The position numbers and the translations under genes are program-made. A DNA stretch of 64,000 nt from Syngnathus acus. Lineage: Eukaryota; Chordata; Actinopteri; Syngnathiformes; Syngnathidae. The stretch is from contig NC_051107.1 in assembly GCF_901709675.1 (NCBI RefSeq), forward strand, positions 1,729,501-1,793,500, in the 5' to 3' direction. The notes under the pieces are model-generated. The model saw only the letters and a program-made list of their open reading frames with translations, did no database searches and was not told the DNA's origin. Positions 1 to 10,100 of this stretch are shown here, one piece after another; position 1 is the stretch's first letter, and each line of letters begins with the position of its first letter.

Positions 1-1696
1 GCATAGAACTGCGAGAAAAACAAACAAGCTAATAATGAGATGCACAAAATGTTTGTTACTAAAAACTATGCACAGAGAAACTCATAAAAACCCAAGCATG
101 CATGACACGAACTTATTGCTCCCGACGTTTTTTTCATTAAATTCTCATTTTTGTTCTTGTGGTTCCGGTTTAAGCGTTACAAATGCTTGCCGCCCACCAA
201 CACTACCGGCGCCGCCATCGCTATCCCCCCCCCCACTGCGATGACAGCGACGGCGGATGACAAACTACGCAGATAAAGGCGGACAAGATGATTATGATGT
301 CGGCGAGGGAAACGCACACTACGGTGGCGGCGGTGGCTGAAGCGTGTTGTGACAAACGTGCGGTGTGAAATGAGGCAAACTTTGCATGTTTTAATAGTGT
401 ACTCGGGCTGCTAACGCAAACCCATAATGACATGCAATGGAGATGCTAATGACGCCATTAGCATTAATATCAGCATGCTCACAAACTGCACTGAGCAGGT
501 CACTTTTTATATAGTGTGAGTGGTCGGGCAGAACAATTAAAGGGGAAGTCAAGTCTAAAATTGTATTACAATATTATGATCTTTGCGCACCTACTTACAT
601 GTTATTACATATTAATATTACATTTGAGGAGTTTGAATTAAGCAGCAAAGTCCATCTGAGGGGGCGGCCATTTTGCCATTTGATGTTGACTGAAAATGGA
701 GTCAGGTAACAGCCAATCAAGACTCACCTGCTTTGGGGTTTGTGATATTAGAACAGACAAAATGGCAGCCGTTTGGATTTTACTGCTTAATTAAATTCCA
801 CAAACATTATATATTATATTTAGGAAATCAATACATCCAAATTGTTCTGCATATGAACGCATATTCACCACTGCTTGATCCCGGCGTGCTGAACTGCGAC
901 GAATCCAGAAGCTTCCGCGGGGTGGAAAGGCTGCTGACGTCCAACGCCGGCATGGGAGACGCGTCTTTACCCCCAGAGCTAAAGAGCACAAAATGTCTCA
1001 AACAGGAAGCAGCGCATTAGCGGCCAAAACAATCCCACCCGGCCGTTAGCCCTTTTGCTAACAGCGTCAATCGACTGTTTAACCCCGATGCCTTGCACCT
1101 GTGTGGGGACTGGCGACTGCCTCCCAATGAGCTACTTATCACACCTTAAGCTGGAGGTGGGAGCAATTTAGGCCCTTTAAAGTCCACCCGGTGTAAACAC
1201 AGTGCCGGCTGGCTAAGTGGGCGCGGTTGTATGACGGCCGGGTTTGTTGTTAGGGGACACCGGCGCTTGTCACTGACTGACCCTTTGTAATAAATCACTG
1301 TACCTCGCTGGCACTGTAATTACTGCGCCCACGCACGCTATGGCTGAAATGCGTAAACAAAACAAAGTCGCTGTGCTGCATTAGCCCTAATATGTTTTAC
1401 CGCTGTGTATGGAACAGTCATCTAGAGGGCATTCCTTGGGAAAATATATATTTTTTGGTGTGTCAGTAATTGGACTGGTGTCCCTATAGGAAATAATTGG
1501 CAACTGGCACTCGTTTGAACTTATAATAAAAGCACCACACAAAGATACGTTTTGACACACACAAAATAATGTAGGAAGGAAGATGCATTGCTATGATTGC
1601 GCAATCATATTGTCTGGGGTACTAATGAAACTTTAAAAGGCCCAAACTGCACAAAGTGAACTGGTAAAAGTAGAAGAAAACAATATGGATTATTAC
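1..1696 (-). other. exoc4: exoc4 intron 4 (partial, runs off the left edge)
   Basis: This stretch lies downstream, on the minus strand, of the donor that ends exoc4 exon 4, so it is read as intron 4; exon 5 is not in the window. No coding exon is recognised here. There is a GC-rich patch near 180-340 with GGCGGC-type runs, and otherwise ordinary sequence. The short open frames near 733-1020 and 791-991 show no family resemblance and overlap each other on opposite strands. Confidence 0.7.
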
Positions 1697-1890
1697 CCTA
1701 GAAGGCGCGCTGTGTTTTTGTCCTTGTTCTTGTGTCCCAGACGACTGGTGGACTTGATGTAGAGGTGACGATGGAGCTCGTCGATGAGCACCAGGTGGAT
1801 GTTGAGCTTCTTACTGTGAAGCTCCAGGCGCAGGTCGCCCAGACCCTCCACCTGCAGCAGGGGGCCCTCCAGCGACTCCACGGCCGATAC
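1697..1890 (-). CDS. exoc4: exoc4 coding exon 4
   Basis: 194 bases beginning [17 protein letters not shown] and running through [13 protein letters not shown], then a lysine-rich tail of KNKDK type. The acceptor is TTGTTCAG|GTATC. The donor is taken as GG|GTAATA at 1696-1695, just before an in-frame stop. The last few residues are less certain because this tail is variable between species. Confidence 0.88.
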
Positions 1891-4412
1891 CTGAACAAGA
1901 TGGGGGAGACGTTGGAAGCATTTGATTGTGTTCAGAATCATCTGACTCATCTTAAAATGACCCAAAAGTATGTTTTGAAACAAAGTTGATAAAGAACTAC
2001 CATACTCAACGATTTATTAACTTGAAATCGATTCAGTGACATTTTAGTTGAAAATTCAACTAGTGTGACTGTGAAATGACTATTACGACTTACCTCATCT
2101 TTTTTTTTAAATTATATTTTTAATTAAATAGAAATTATTCAGAAAAAAACTTTTAATATATATGCGCATCTGGCAGACGGGGAGGGGGGTCCAAGCACAT
2201 TTTAGGGGGAGGCAGTGCCCCGCAGCCCCGCCTCTAGCTCCGCCAGTGCTTTGTTTGTACGTCAACCGTTCATAAAGAAAAAACTACCTGTATTAGGAAA
2301 TTAACAATATTTGTATATGAGATATTTACAAAAGTGGGAGGAGCCTCATAGCTTTAAATGAATGTATTTATTATCTCTGTAGGATTGCGCAAGAGTAACA
2401 CAGATTTACCCTTGAATAAAAGTTTAGAAAAGTAAAATTCATATCTTGGAAAACAATATATTAAAAAGAAGGAAGAGAAGGAGTTTTTTTCATCCAGCAC
2501 CACGGGGCTTAGGACCGCCGTTCAGAAGAGGAGAGAACACAGCCTGAATTCTAATTGACAACCCTAAGAGATAAACCTCACTCAAACACACACACACACA
2601 ATTTTATTTGCAGTTAATCCACCTCTTTGGAGGTAAGACCAAGGAAGGAAATTATATCTGTGACTCATGAATATTTGGAAGTATAGAGGTCTTTTTACCT
2701 TGGCACCGACTCTTTTCTAACATTCCAGATCAATGAAATCAAAGTCCGACTGACTTTGAACTCTCGACTCCTTTTCAAAACGCGTCAAAGCGGCTGAGCC
2801 GGCGCAGGTTGGAAGGAAGTGCCGCTGCGTTCCGCCGGCGCCAAAGCGGATTTTCACGCTTCTTTTGTGCCCGCCATCGTCCCACTTCTCCCCACCCGCC
2901 CCTCCCTCCTGTAGATAAATTTATTCGGGTAGACTAATTATTTCCAATGTCGAAAGGAAGGATGCATGGGAGAACGGGAGAAGGGAAAGACACATCACAG
3001 TCTGCTGTGTCAAAATGTGCAACAAACGGAATGCAGGCACACCTGAAAAGCACAAACAGCTTTTAGGTTACAAATTGGTTCTTTGGTGCCATGAGAGGAT
3101 GTAGGGAATAAACTTTTGAGGCGTGACAAAAATAAACATGTTTGCGTGCGTACAAGTGCAAACAAAAGTCACAAGGGGTTTCAGTTGCTAAAATAAAAAA
3201 CAAATATATATGTAATGACAAAATATTTCCCAATATTTAAAAACATCATTCATATGAAAATTTGTAAAAATGTGCCTAACAAAGCTATCCAAGATTTTAT
3301 TATTATAAGGAATGGGCAAGTATCAGTGCTTGGTATCGGTCTCAGTGACTACCTAAGAATTGAATAGTCCTACAGGTATTGGTTTGAAAAAAAGTGGTAG
3401 TAAACGTCCATAATTATTATTTAATTTCTGAGTGATTCTTAGCAGCTTATAGTCTTTTTTAAAGTTAAAGCCACAGAATCTTTCTCTACTTACCAGCATG
3501 TCCGTGGCATGGAGGTAATGTTTACTGGCCATGTAAGCCTCAAGGCGTTGCGGCACCTGCTTGATACTCTCAATCTCATCCAAGAGCTGCAGGACATGCT
3601 TGTGCTCGATGCCCTCGATCCACAGCTTCCTCAGCTCGTCCCGCTTGCAGTGGAGCAGCATCTTACAAGACAGGAGGTTCTCCTTCACCTGTGCGTGAGA
3701 TGGGGACGTCAGCGGCGCCACGGCAATCAACTTGACACCTTTCCTACCTGCTTGATCTTGTTGCGAGAGGTGGTGATGCGTTCGGTGATGCTCTGGTATG
3801 TCCGGATGGCGGTGGTGAGCTCGGCGTAGTGCTGGATGATAAGCTGGTCCAGGTCACGGTCGCATGTCTCAAAGGCCTCCTCAAGACGACCCTTTTCTGT
3901 CTCTCTGTCCTGGACGTCATCGCTGCTGGACAAAGTCCTAGATGGATGGAAAGATTCCACATATTCAGACACACAATCTTTATTGGTATATGTCTCAAAC
4001 GTAATAGTACTCCAAACAAACATTGTAGGATTTTATAACACAGAATATGGCAGACAGATATTGTATTATAACGGGATTTAACAGAGGACAAAGACAAAAA
4101 ACTATATATGTACATATAGTTACGATGTAAGACATGTTTTGTCCCTCCATTTAAAACAATTGTAAATGTTTTCCATGCAAATGAAAACGAAACATCTATC
4201 TGAGCTACACAGGAAGACAATGCTAAAAGAGCTTCAACAAAACATAGCGGACCTTCCATAAACGCGAGTATCCTTCAAATACATTCCTCAATTTTTTAAC
4301 TTCATAAGATAAAAATATGTGACACACAATACCTTATGACAGAGATGAGGAGACCAGAGGGGTCTTTGTTTTTGCTGACAGCTCCCCTGTATCGCCCTGC
4401 GTCTGTAGCCAT
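1697..4412 (-). CDS. exoc4: Exocyst complex component 4 (Sec8), first four coding exons
   Basis: Exoc4/Sec8 is a subunit of the octameric exocyst, which tethers secretory vesicles to the plasma membrane before SNARE fusion. Four minus-strand coding exons join in frame: 4333-4412, 3748-3937, 3494-3688 and 1697-1890. All have GT-AG boundaries. The start codon is at 4412-4410. The conceptual product opens [20 protein letters not shown] and continues through blocks diagnostic of vertebrate Sec8: [36 protein letters not shown] and [13 protein letters not shown]. This is about 220 residues of a protein that is near 975 residues in human, so only the N-terminal, coiled-coil-rich Sec8 exocyst domain is encoded here and the gene continues beyond base 1. 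Introns 1 to 3 are about 394, 59 and 1603 bases, short for a gene that is very large in mammals. The gene lies head to head with chchd3, as in other vertebrates. No frameshift or stop was seen. Confidence 0.95.
1891..3493 (-). other. exoc4: exoc4 intron 3
   Basis: 1603-base intron between exons 3 and 4. It is AT-rich and contains a repeat-like GC-rich remnant near 2165-2253 (listed separately) and a short CA run near 2585. No further exon is recognised. Confidence 0.8.
2165..2253 (-). repeat. Fragment of an interspersed repeat with a CACTGGCGGAGCTAGAGG-type end
   Basis: On the minus strand the segment starts with CACTGGCGGAGCTAGAGG and continues with G-rich sequence. This end sequence is familiar from fish interspersed elements. 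Only one end is found here, so the element is either truncated or too diverged to trace. The assignment rests on recollection of the motif, so confidence is low. Confidence 0.35.
3494..3688 (-). CDS. exoc4: exoc4 coding exon 3
   Basis: 195 bases, 65 codons, from VKENLLSCK to HATDML. The acceptor is ACGCACAG|GTG and the donor is CTG|GTAAGT. The intron before it is only 59 bases long. The exon is in frame on both sides. Confidence 0.95.
3748..3937 (-). CDS. exoc4: exoc4 coding exon 2
   Basis: 190 bases encoding the region from [12 protein letters not shown] to SRNKIKQ. The acceptor is CATCTAG|GAC and the donor is CAG|GTAGGA. It carries the conserved charged segment [10 protein letters not shown] and the [14 protein letters not shown] block of Sec8. 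Confidence 0.95.
4333..4412 (-). CDS. exoc4: exoc4 coding exon 1
   Basis: 80 coding bases: 26 codons plus two bases of an Arg codon, which is completed by the first G of exon 2. The donor reads AAG|GTATTG. The [15 protein letters not shown] segment matches the conserved Sec8 N-terminus, which fixes the start ATG at 4412. Confidence 0.93.
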
Positions 4413-4485
4413 CTTTGTCAGCCGCTACAACGATAACACCGGAAGCCGGAAGCGCGTGGGATTGTGGGAGTTGTAGTTCAAATAG
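4413..4485 (-). promoter_or_regulatory. exoc4: exoc4 proximal promoter with ACTACAACTCCCA and ETS motifs
   Basis: Immediately upstream of the exoc4 ATG there are two adjacent CCGGAAG ETS-type sites (4439-4445 and 4446-4452, read on the plus strand). Next to them, on the minus strand, is GAACTACAACTCCCACAATC (about 4479-4460), which fits the ACTACAAYTCCCA motif associated with ZNF143-type binding at housekeeping promoters. There is no TATA box. This is typical of a broadly expressed gene. Occupancy is inferred. Confidence 0.6.
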
Positions 4486-6840
4486 TCTTCATGTTTGTCA
4501 CTGTACGGTTTGGGCAAAATACAGTATAAATCATAAAAAGAAAGAAAAAAGTTTTAATTAAAATAGATATAAAATTTTAAAAAAAATCAGTTTAATTTAT
4601 ATCTCATTAGAAAATGTATTGTAACTTGCGCTTCGATCATTTTAAATCCTTCATCCAGAGACGTGTTTTAATGCAATATTGATTTTCGCAGGAATCTACA
4701 GATCACAGCATGACCCCCCCCCCCCCTTTCTCCTTTATTGGAAAGTTCGATCCATATCTCTCTCACGAGAGGGGGAAAAAACAGAAAGCCAGTAGAGAAG
4801 CAAGTGTTTGTCAGTTTGTTAATAGCCTCTTTCATTTAAAGCATCCATAGTGGTTAGATTTGGCAGGGCTTTGCTTGGTCTTATCTTTGACAATCTTTGC
4901 TGTACCGGTGACAATGGTAGAGGACATTGATTGTGGAGGTGGAGGTGGTCGATTCTTACCAGTCTAGACTGTGATTGATGTGCCGGTGGAATGACGAGAT
5001 AACATTGTCGCCTATCTTTATGTCTCTTCTCACTTAAGAAACGAGAGGACACTGACAGTTTTTTTCTAAAAAAAAAAAGGAAGTCAAGTTCTTGTGGTCC
5101 TGGTTTTTAAAGTTCTTATCGCCAAAGCCTTCTGCCCATCAGTCCACGTAATCTCCTGACCTTCTCAATCCCAATAACAGTGGGTCAAGGTCATGCTGTT
5201 CAGGTTAATATGTGTTTGGATATAAATAATGTGGTTCTTTGTTGTCTGGAATATTGGGTGCTTTGGCATTAATATTAAATGAGAGATGACCAAAGAACCT
5301 TAGCGAGGCGCACGGCAGACTGTTTTTATTAGGTTGTTATTCAGTCGTGTATCTATTATATAAACTCTGCGTTCAGTAGAGCTTAAGGCTTTTCGAGGAG
5401 CACCCTGGGGCGTTGCTGCATATTCCAGTGACTCATTATATAATCTGTGATCATAATAGATTCTGCGATGAGGGTCTCCCCGGAGGGAATGTGCTTTGAG
5501 TGCAAGAACCCTTTTTTTTTATTATTGATAACAGACAAACAGAAGAATGGCAAACACAATGAAGTTGAGCTTGTTCGTACAACAAGGACAAATGACACAT
5601 GGAGAAATAATAGCGAGGGAAAATTTGCTTTTCAGATGTGATGCCAAAATAGCAAAGTATAATATATGAAACACATTTAAATGGCTTCAGAATGCAGATA
5701 TGAGAGAAGGAAAAAACAAAAAGTGTCCATTGCTACAAAGAAGTGTTTACTTCAGTGTAAACACTAATAAAGCGTTTTAAATGAGAGCATATTGCATCCA
5801 CTATTTGGTATAGTTAAAATCACATAATGTGTATCCAACAACCATAAATACTTGAAAATGTCTTTATGATCCGATTTATGTAAGTATAGCCTCTAACTTT
5901 AAGAAACAATTTTTTTTGTTCATAATATATTGAGTTTAGACGACAAGAGTTATGAGCTGTCATCCATAATGATAGCTTTTGTACTCAAGTAAAATCAAAT
6001 TTTGCGTTATACTTTGATATCTTGCAAGGCAGCTCGACTTTCTGGAACAAACAAAAGCTGTAATCTTTCATTTTGGAGCTGCTATTGTTGTACCTAACAC
6101 AATCAAATTGTAAAAATGTCCCCAATGTTTATACTCCAGAAATATATTTTTAAATCATTTTTGAAGCACGAGTAGACTTTTATTTATATATTTATTTTCA
6201 AGCATTTTTTTAGGCAAAGAAATAAACCACCAAAATTAGTCATCATGCAAAGTAAACAACAGATGTGCCTGTGCACTGAGTGGACAAAGATATGCTCCTT
6301 GGTGGAAAGTGAAGCTGACAATAATCTGGGCATTTTTCCAAAGCCACAAGCAATATGTTGTGTTGGATGAAAATTACAATAGGTCATCTGTGGCAATACT
6401 ATGCCTGCTTCTCACCTACTGTCTGCCCTGTTCCATAATTACCTCACAGTTGCCTGCAATATGTATTTCTTTGATTGTTATTATCACTTATTGTCAGCTG
6501 GAAAAACTGTCTATTCAATAAAATAAAGCAAATGGGTAGTATATTTCAGCCTGAATAAAATAAAATAATAAAAATAAAATAAAATATTACTGATAAAAAA
6601 TAAAATAAAATTATAATTATATTATGAAACATTATAAAGCTGTTTCCAGCGTGAATAATTTACAGAAATCTATGCCTCACGTAATGCAAAATAAATTAAT
6701 ACAATTTTTGTAACGCATAAAAGTAGCAATTATTATTAAAATAAAATAATAATAATAATTTAATAATAATTTAAAAATAAAAAACAACGTTTATATTATT
6801 GAATATTATTTCAAAAAGAAAGGGCCTGCTTCTTTAAGAC
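4486..6840. other. Intergenic region between exoc4 and chchd3
   Basis: AT-rich spacer with no recognised gene. It holds a C homopolymer near 4713-4727, several A/T runs, and an (AAAATA)-rich low-complexity block at about 6540-6800. Open frames here are short and unrelated to known families. Confidence 0.7.
6540..6800. repeat. AAAATA/AAT low-complexity block
   Basis: Dense runs of AAAATAAAAT and AATAATAAT units sit just upstream of the chchd3 promoter. It looks like a degraded simple repeat, not an element with defined ends. Confidence 0.7.
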
Positions 6841-7063
6841 TTCCGCCCCATCCATGACAAAACAACCAATAGAAATCCGTAATGCAAAGACATCAACGAA
6901 TCACAATTGATTTTCTTGCCTACGTCCAACTGGAGAAGCCGGAACAACAACGTGTGGGCTATTGCAACGCCAATCGCTTCTAAACTCTGCTAAGACTAAA
7001 CTCGACATTAGTGTTTATTAGTGCATGTAGATATTTAATATATTCGATCGCTGCGGTGTGAGA
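6841..7063 (+). promoter_or_regulatory. chchd3: chchd3 proximal promoter and 5' UTR
   Basis: Upstream of the chchd3 ATG there are two CCAAT boxes (6866-6870 and 6970-6974) and one CCGGAA ETS-type core (6939-6944), with no clear TATA box at the usual distance. These motifs are common in nuclear genes for mitochondrial proteins. The transcription start is not determined; the 5' UTR is probably the last 100 bases or so. Confidence 0.5.
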
Positions 7064-7144
7064 ATGGGAGCCAACAACAGTACCCGCCGCGTGTCATTTG
7101 AGTCGGACGAAAACGAGAATGTAACAGTGGTGAAGGGCATCAGG
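7064..7144 (+). CDS. chchd3: chchd3 coding exon 1
   Basis: 27 codons ending AGG|GTGGGT, encoding the myristoylation-type start and the STRRVSFESDENEN signature. The ATG is fixed by the Gly at position 2, which the family requires. Confidence 0.95.
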
Positions 7145-10100
7145 GTGGGTTGACAGCAGCACACTTGCATGTTGCACTCTGGCACAAAACGTCAATAAAA
7201 CGTGGCGTGATCCGTGATTGTTTTTGTAATATTAGTGCGATGCAATAATGAAGTCTTAATATTTTGCTATTATTGCTCGGATTGATGTTGTCAAATCGAT
7301 CACTATTCTTTTCAAACAAACTCGTCCTCAAATACTTCCAGCTACATAAAGTTTCTCAAAACAATTGTGTTAACAATAACTTTCCTCTTTTCATGCACGA
7401 ATGTGTTCAAGTAAGTTGTGTGACTATATAAAAGTCATTGGAATGTTGACGTTGATGTCACAGACCACGTGGGAATGAATGAATGACTGACGCAGAGCAC
7501 CGTTACGTCATGTATAAGGTGCAAAATTGTTTTAGTAAAGTGAAACATCTGTACTTTTGTGGAAGTAGCAACACATACCTTTGCACCAACCATGCAACCA
7601 CAAAGTTTACCGAAGAGAAGTTGCTCAATCAAAACAGAGGCTTCTAAAGTTTGCGTGTGTGGTAAATATAGATGGAGCCGCTTCAAGTCAATTAGAAAGG
7701 ACTTAACGAGTTGGTAGGAGTCACTTACAAATCCCGTTCATGTCATTGCTGTGCTTCCTTAAATAAGACCATTGAGATTGTTCTTTGGTAAAAGAACTGT
7801 TTAATAATTCTATTGAATGTTTCTTTTCAGCTCTCGGAAAACGTCATCAACCGAATGCGAGAACCTTCTATGGCCTCTCGTCTACAGCCTCCACCTCCTC
7901 CTCCTCCTCCATTTGAGCCCATCCCCTCCTTTCCTCCTCCGCCAGACACCATAGCACCTCCTCCTCCACCTCCACCTCCTCCTCCTCAACCCGAACAGGT
8001 AGAAGCACCCACCGTCATTGACATGGTGCTGCCCTCCTCTTTGCCCGCAGTTGTGCCTCCTGCTTTTGAACCGGCCCCTGCTCCTGCGCCTGTTGTCGAG
8101 CCGGTAACTACACCCTTCCCTTCTCCTCCTGATCCGCCTGTTTCTGCTCCGTTCCCTGCTACTATAACCCCGCTAAGTGAACGCCTCTCCTCACCTGCCC
8201 TCCCGTCTCCTGACTCGAACCTCCTTCCGACCCTTCCTCTTTCTGAGGCTGTCACTGCCCTGCCAACAACTTCTCCACAGTCTCAAGTGATCACACCTCC
8301 TCCTCCCCCTCCTCCTCAACAGATTGTGGAGTCAGAATCTTCTGCCCCAAAGGTCACTCCCGTAGCACCACCACCACCACCACCACCATCTCCTCCTCCT
8401 GTTGCACCAGCAAGTAAGTTTCCTAACATAACGCCGCCATTTTTAAATCTGTGTCACTTTATTAAGTACTACATTGCCGCATGTTCTCTCAGAGGTTGGC
8501 AGACAAACTTGTCATCATTTCACCAAATCAAAAGTTAATACACGCGTTATAAAAGTAGAATCATTTTCGATAATGACTCATTTCATTCTGCCTCCTCGTT
8601 AAGTTAATTAGAGGTTCTACGAAGATGAAGTGTCCAGGGGATTAATTTTACGTGCGGCTACATTTTGAATTTTAATCATGTTTATTGTGTGGGTGTTTAC
8701 TTTAAGCCACCTAACGTTGTTTTTTTTTGTCTTCTTAATTAGTCTCCATTGTTGTGAGTCATTGTCAGCCTCCAATTGCTAATAAAATGATAAATTCTTT
8801 CCCCCGAGTCATGTTAATAAATTAGTAGCTCATTACAGCTGATCAAGGCGACCATTTTTGCTGTCATTACCTGCATAATAATGATTCCAACAAGGTGTAA
8901 TCGGACTGCTTACAAAGCTTCTCGCTCTAAAAGTAAAGTTGCGCAGTCATTTTGCTTTCCCGAGGACATTTGAATGTTGCTCATTACGCACGCACTGACA
9001 GGCGTGTGGGTGCGGAGTGGGCGTCCGGCAGAACCCCCCTCCCCCTCCGCCCCGTCCTTTACCGTGCTCAATCAGCGTGCTAATTAAAAAAGGCCAACTT
9101 GTGCCACGCCACAGTGACTCCAGTGATTAAAACGACACCTCTGCAGTTTGGCACAATAAGCCAGCAGGCTTGCGGTGGAGCGAAATGCGTATGCGCAGTT
9201 TTAGTTTTGCCCTTCGTTGACACCGAATTTCATCCGAGCCACTCGGCCGTTTGTTGAGCGCGTAATAATCACAATCAGACATTTTAATTTACTCTCTTAT
9301 ATTCAACAAAAGATCCTTTTTTTTCCCGGCGACTATCCGGTTAAAGCGTCCCTCCATTGTTTGCGCTAATTGCTTTTCAGATTCAAAGATAAACAATAGC
9401 GTGCTTTGTTTTTGAAACGCGTCTGGTGCGTTCGGTGAGGCGGCGACGGCACAGCGGTGGATTACAATAAAAGGTTTTACACTCTTGGGTTGCGCGTTTT
9501 TAAAAAGAAAATTACCATGGTTTGAGGGACACCCTTTGACACTGTAGATAATACAATTTTAAATAAATAAATGTTATCAAAGACTGAAGCATGCTCTTTG
9601 GCACCGTAGATAATACAATTTATTTTTTTTAAATTAAAAGGAAATGAAATTAAAAAAATCACTATTGAGGTGTGCACCTTGACCCCTGAGAGTAGTTCCT
9701 CAAAGGTTTCACCTCAAAATATACTTTACCATCATCAAGGCCAACATTAAAATACATCATTTGTTCCTAGATAAAAGATTATACGTACCATTGTAAACTG
9801 CTTTATAATGCACGGTTACACTGACACTGTTCATATTACCACTTTACTTAAATATTAGAATTAAATGCAAGCTAGACCCTCAATAATAGTTTTAAGAGTC
9901 AAAAATAATAAAAAAAAACTTAAATGCCTCTTTCAAATAACTCAATTCTCATATATTGAATAAATGCTGTAAGACTCTGCCTATCAAATGCTAAGAATGA
10001 AAATTGACCCTCAATAACAATAGTTTTAAGTGCCTTAAAAAACCTCCAATGCCCCATCAGTTTATTTTGTTAAAACCTTGTTGAAAAAATGATGTAACTC

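Noticed and set aside
3509-3829. Plus-strand open frames across exoc4 exons 2 and 3
   Set aside because: Antisense shadows of the Sec8 exons.
4413-7063. Single bidirectional promoter for exoc4 and chchd3
   Set aside because: The start codons are 2.65 kb apart with separate motif clusters near each gene, so two promoters are more likely.
7986-8255. Minus-strand Gly-rich open frame under the proline-rich exon
   Set aside because: Antisense of proline codons reads as glycine; no independent support.
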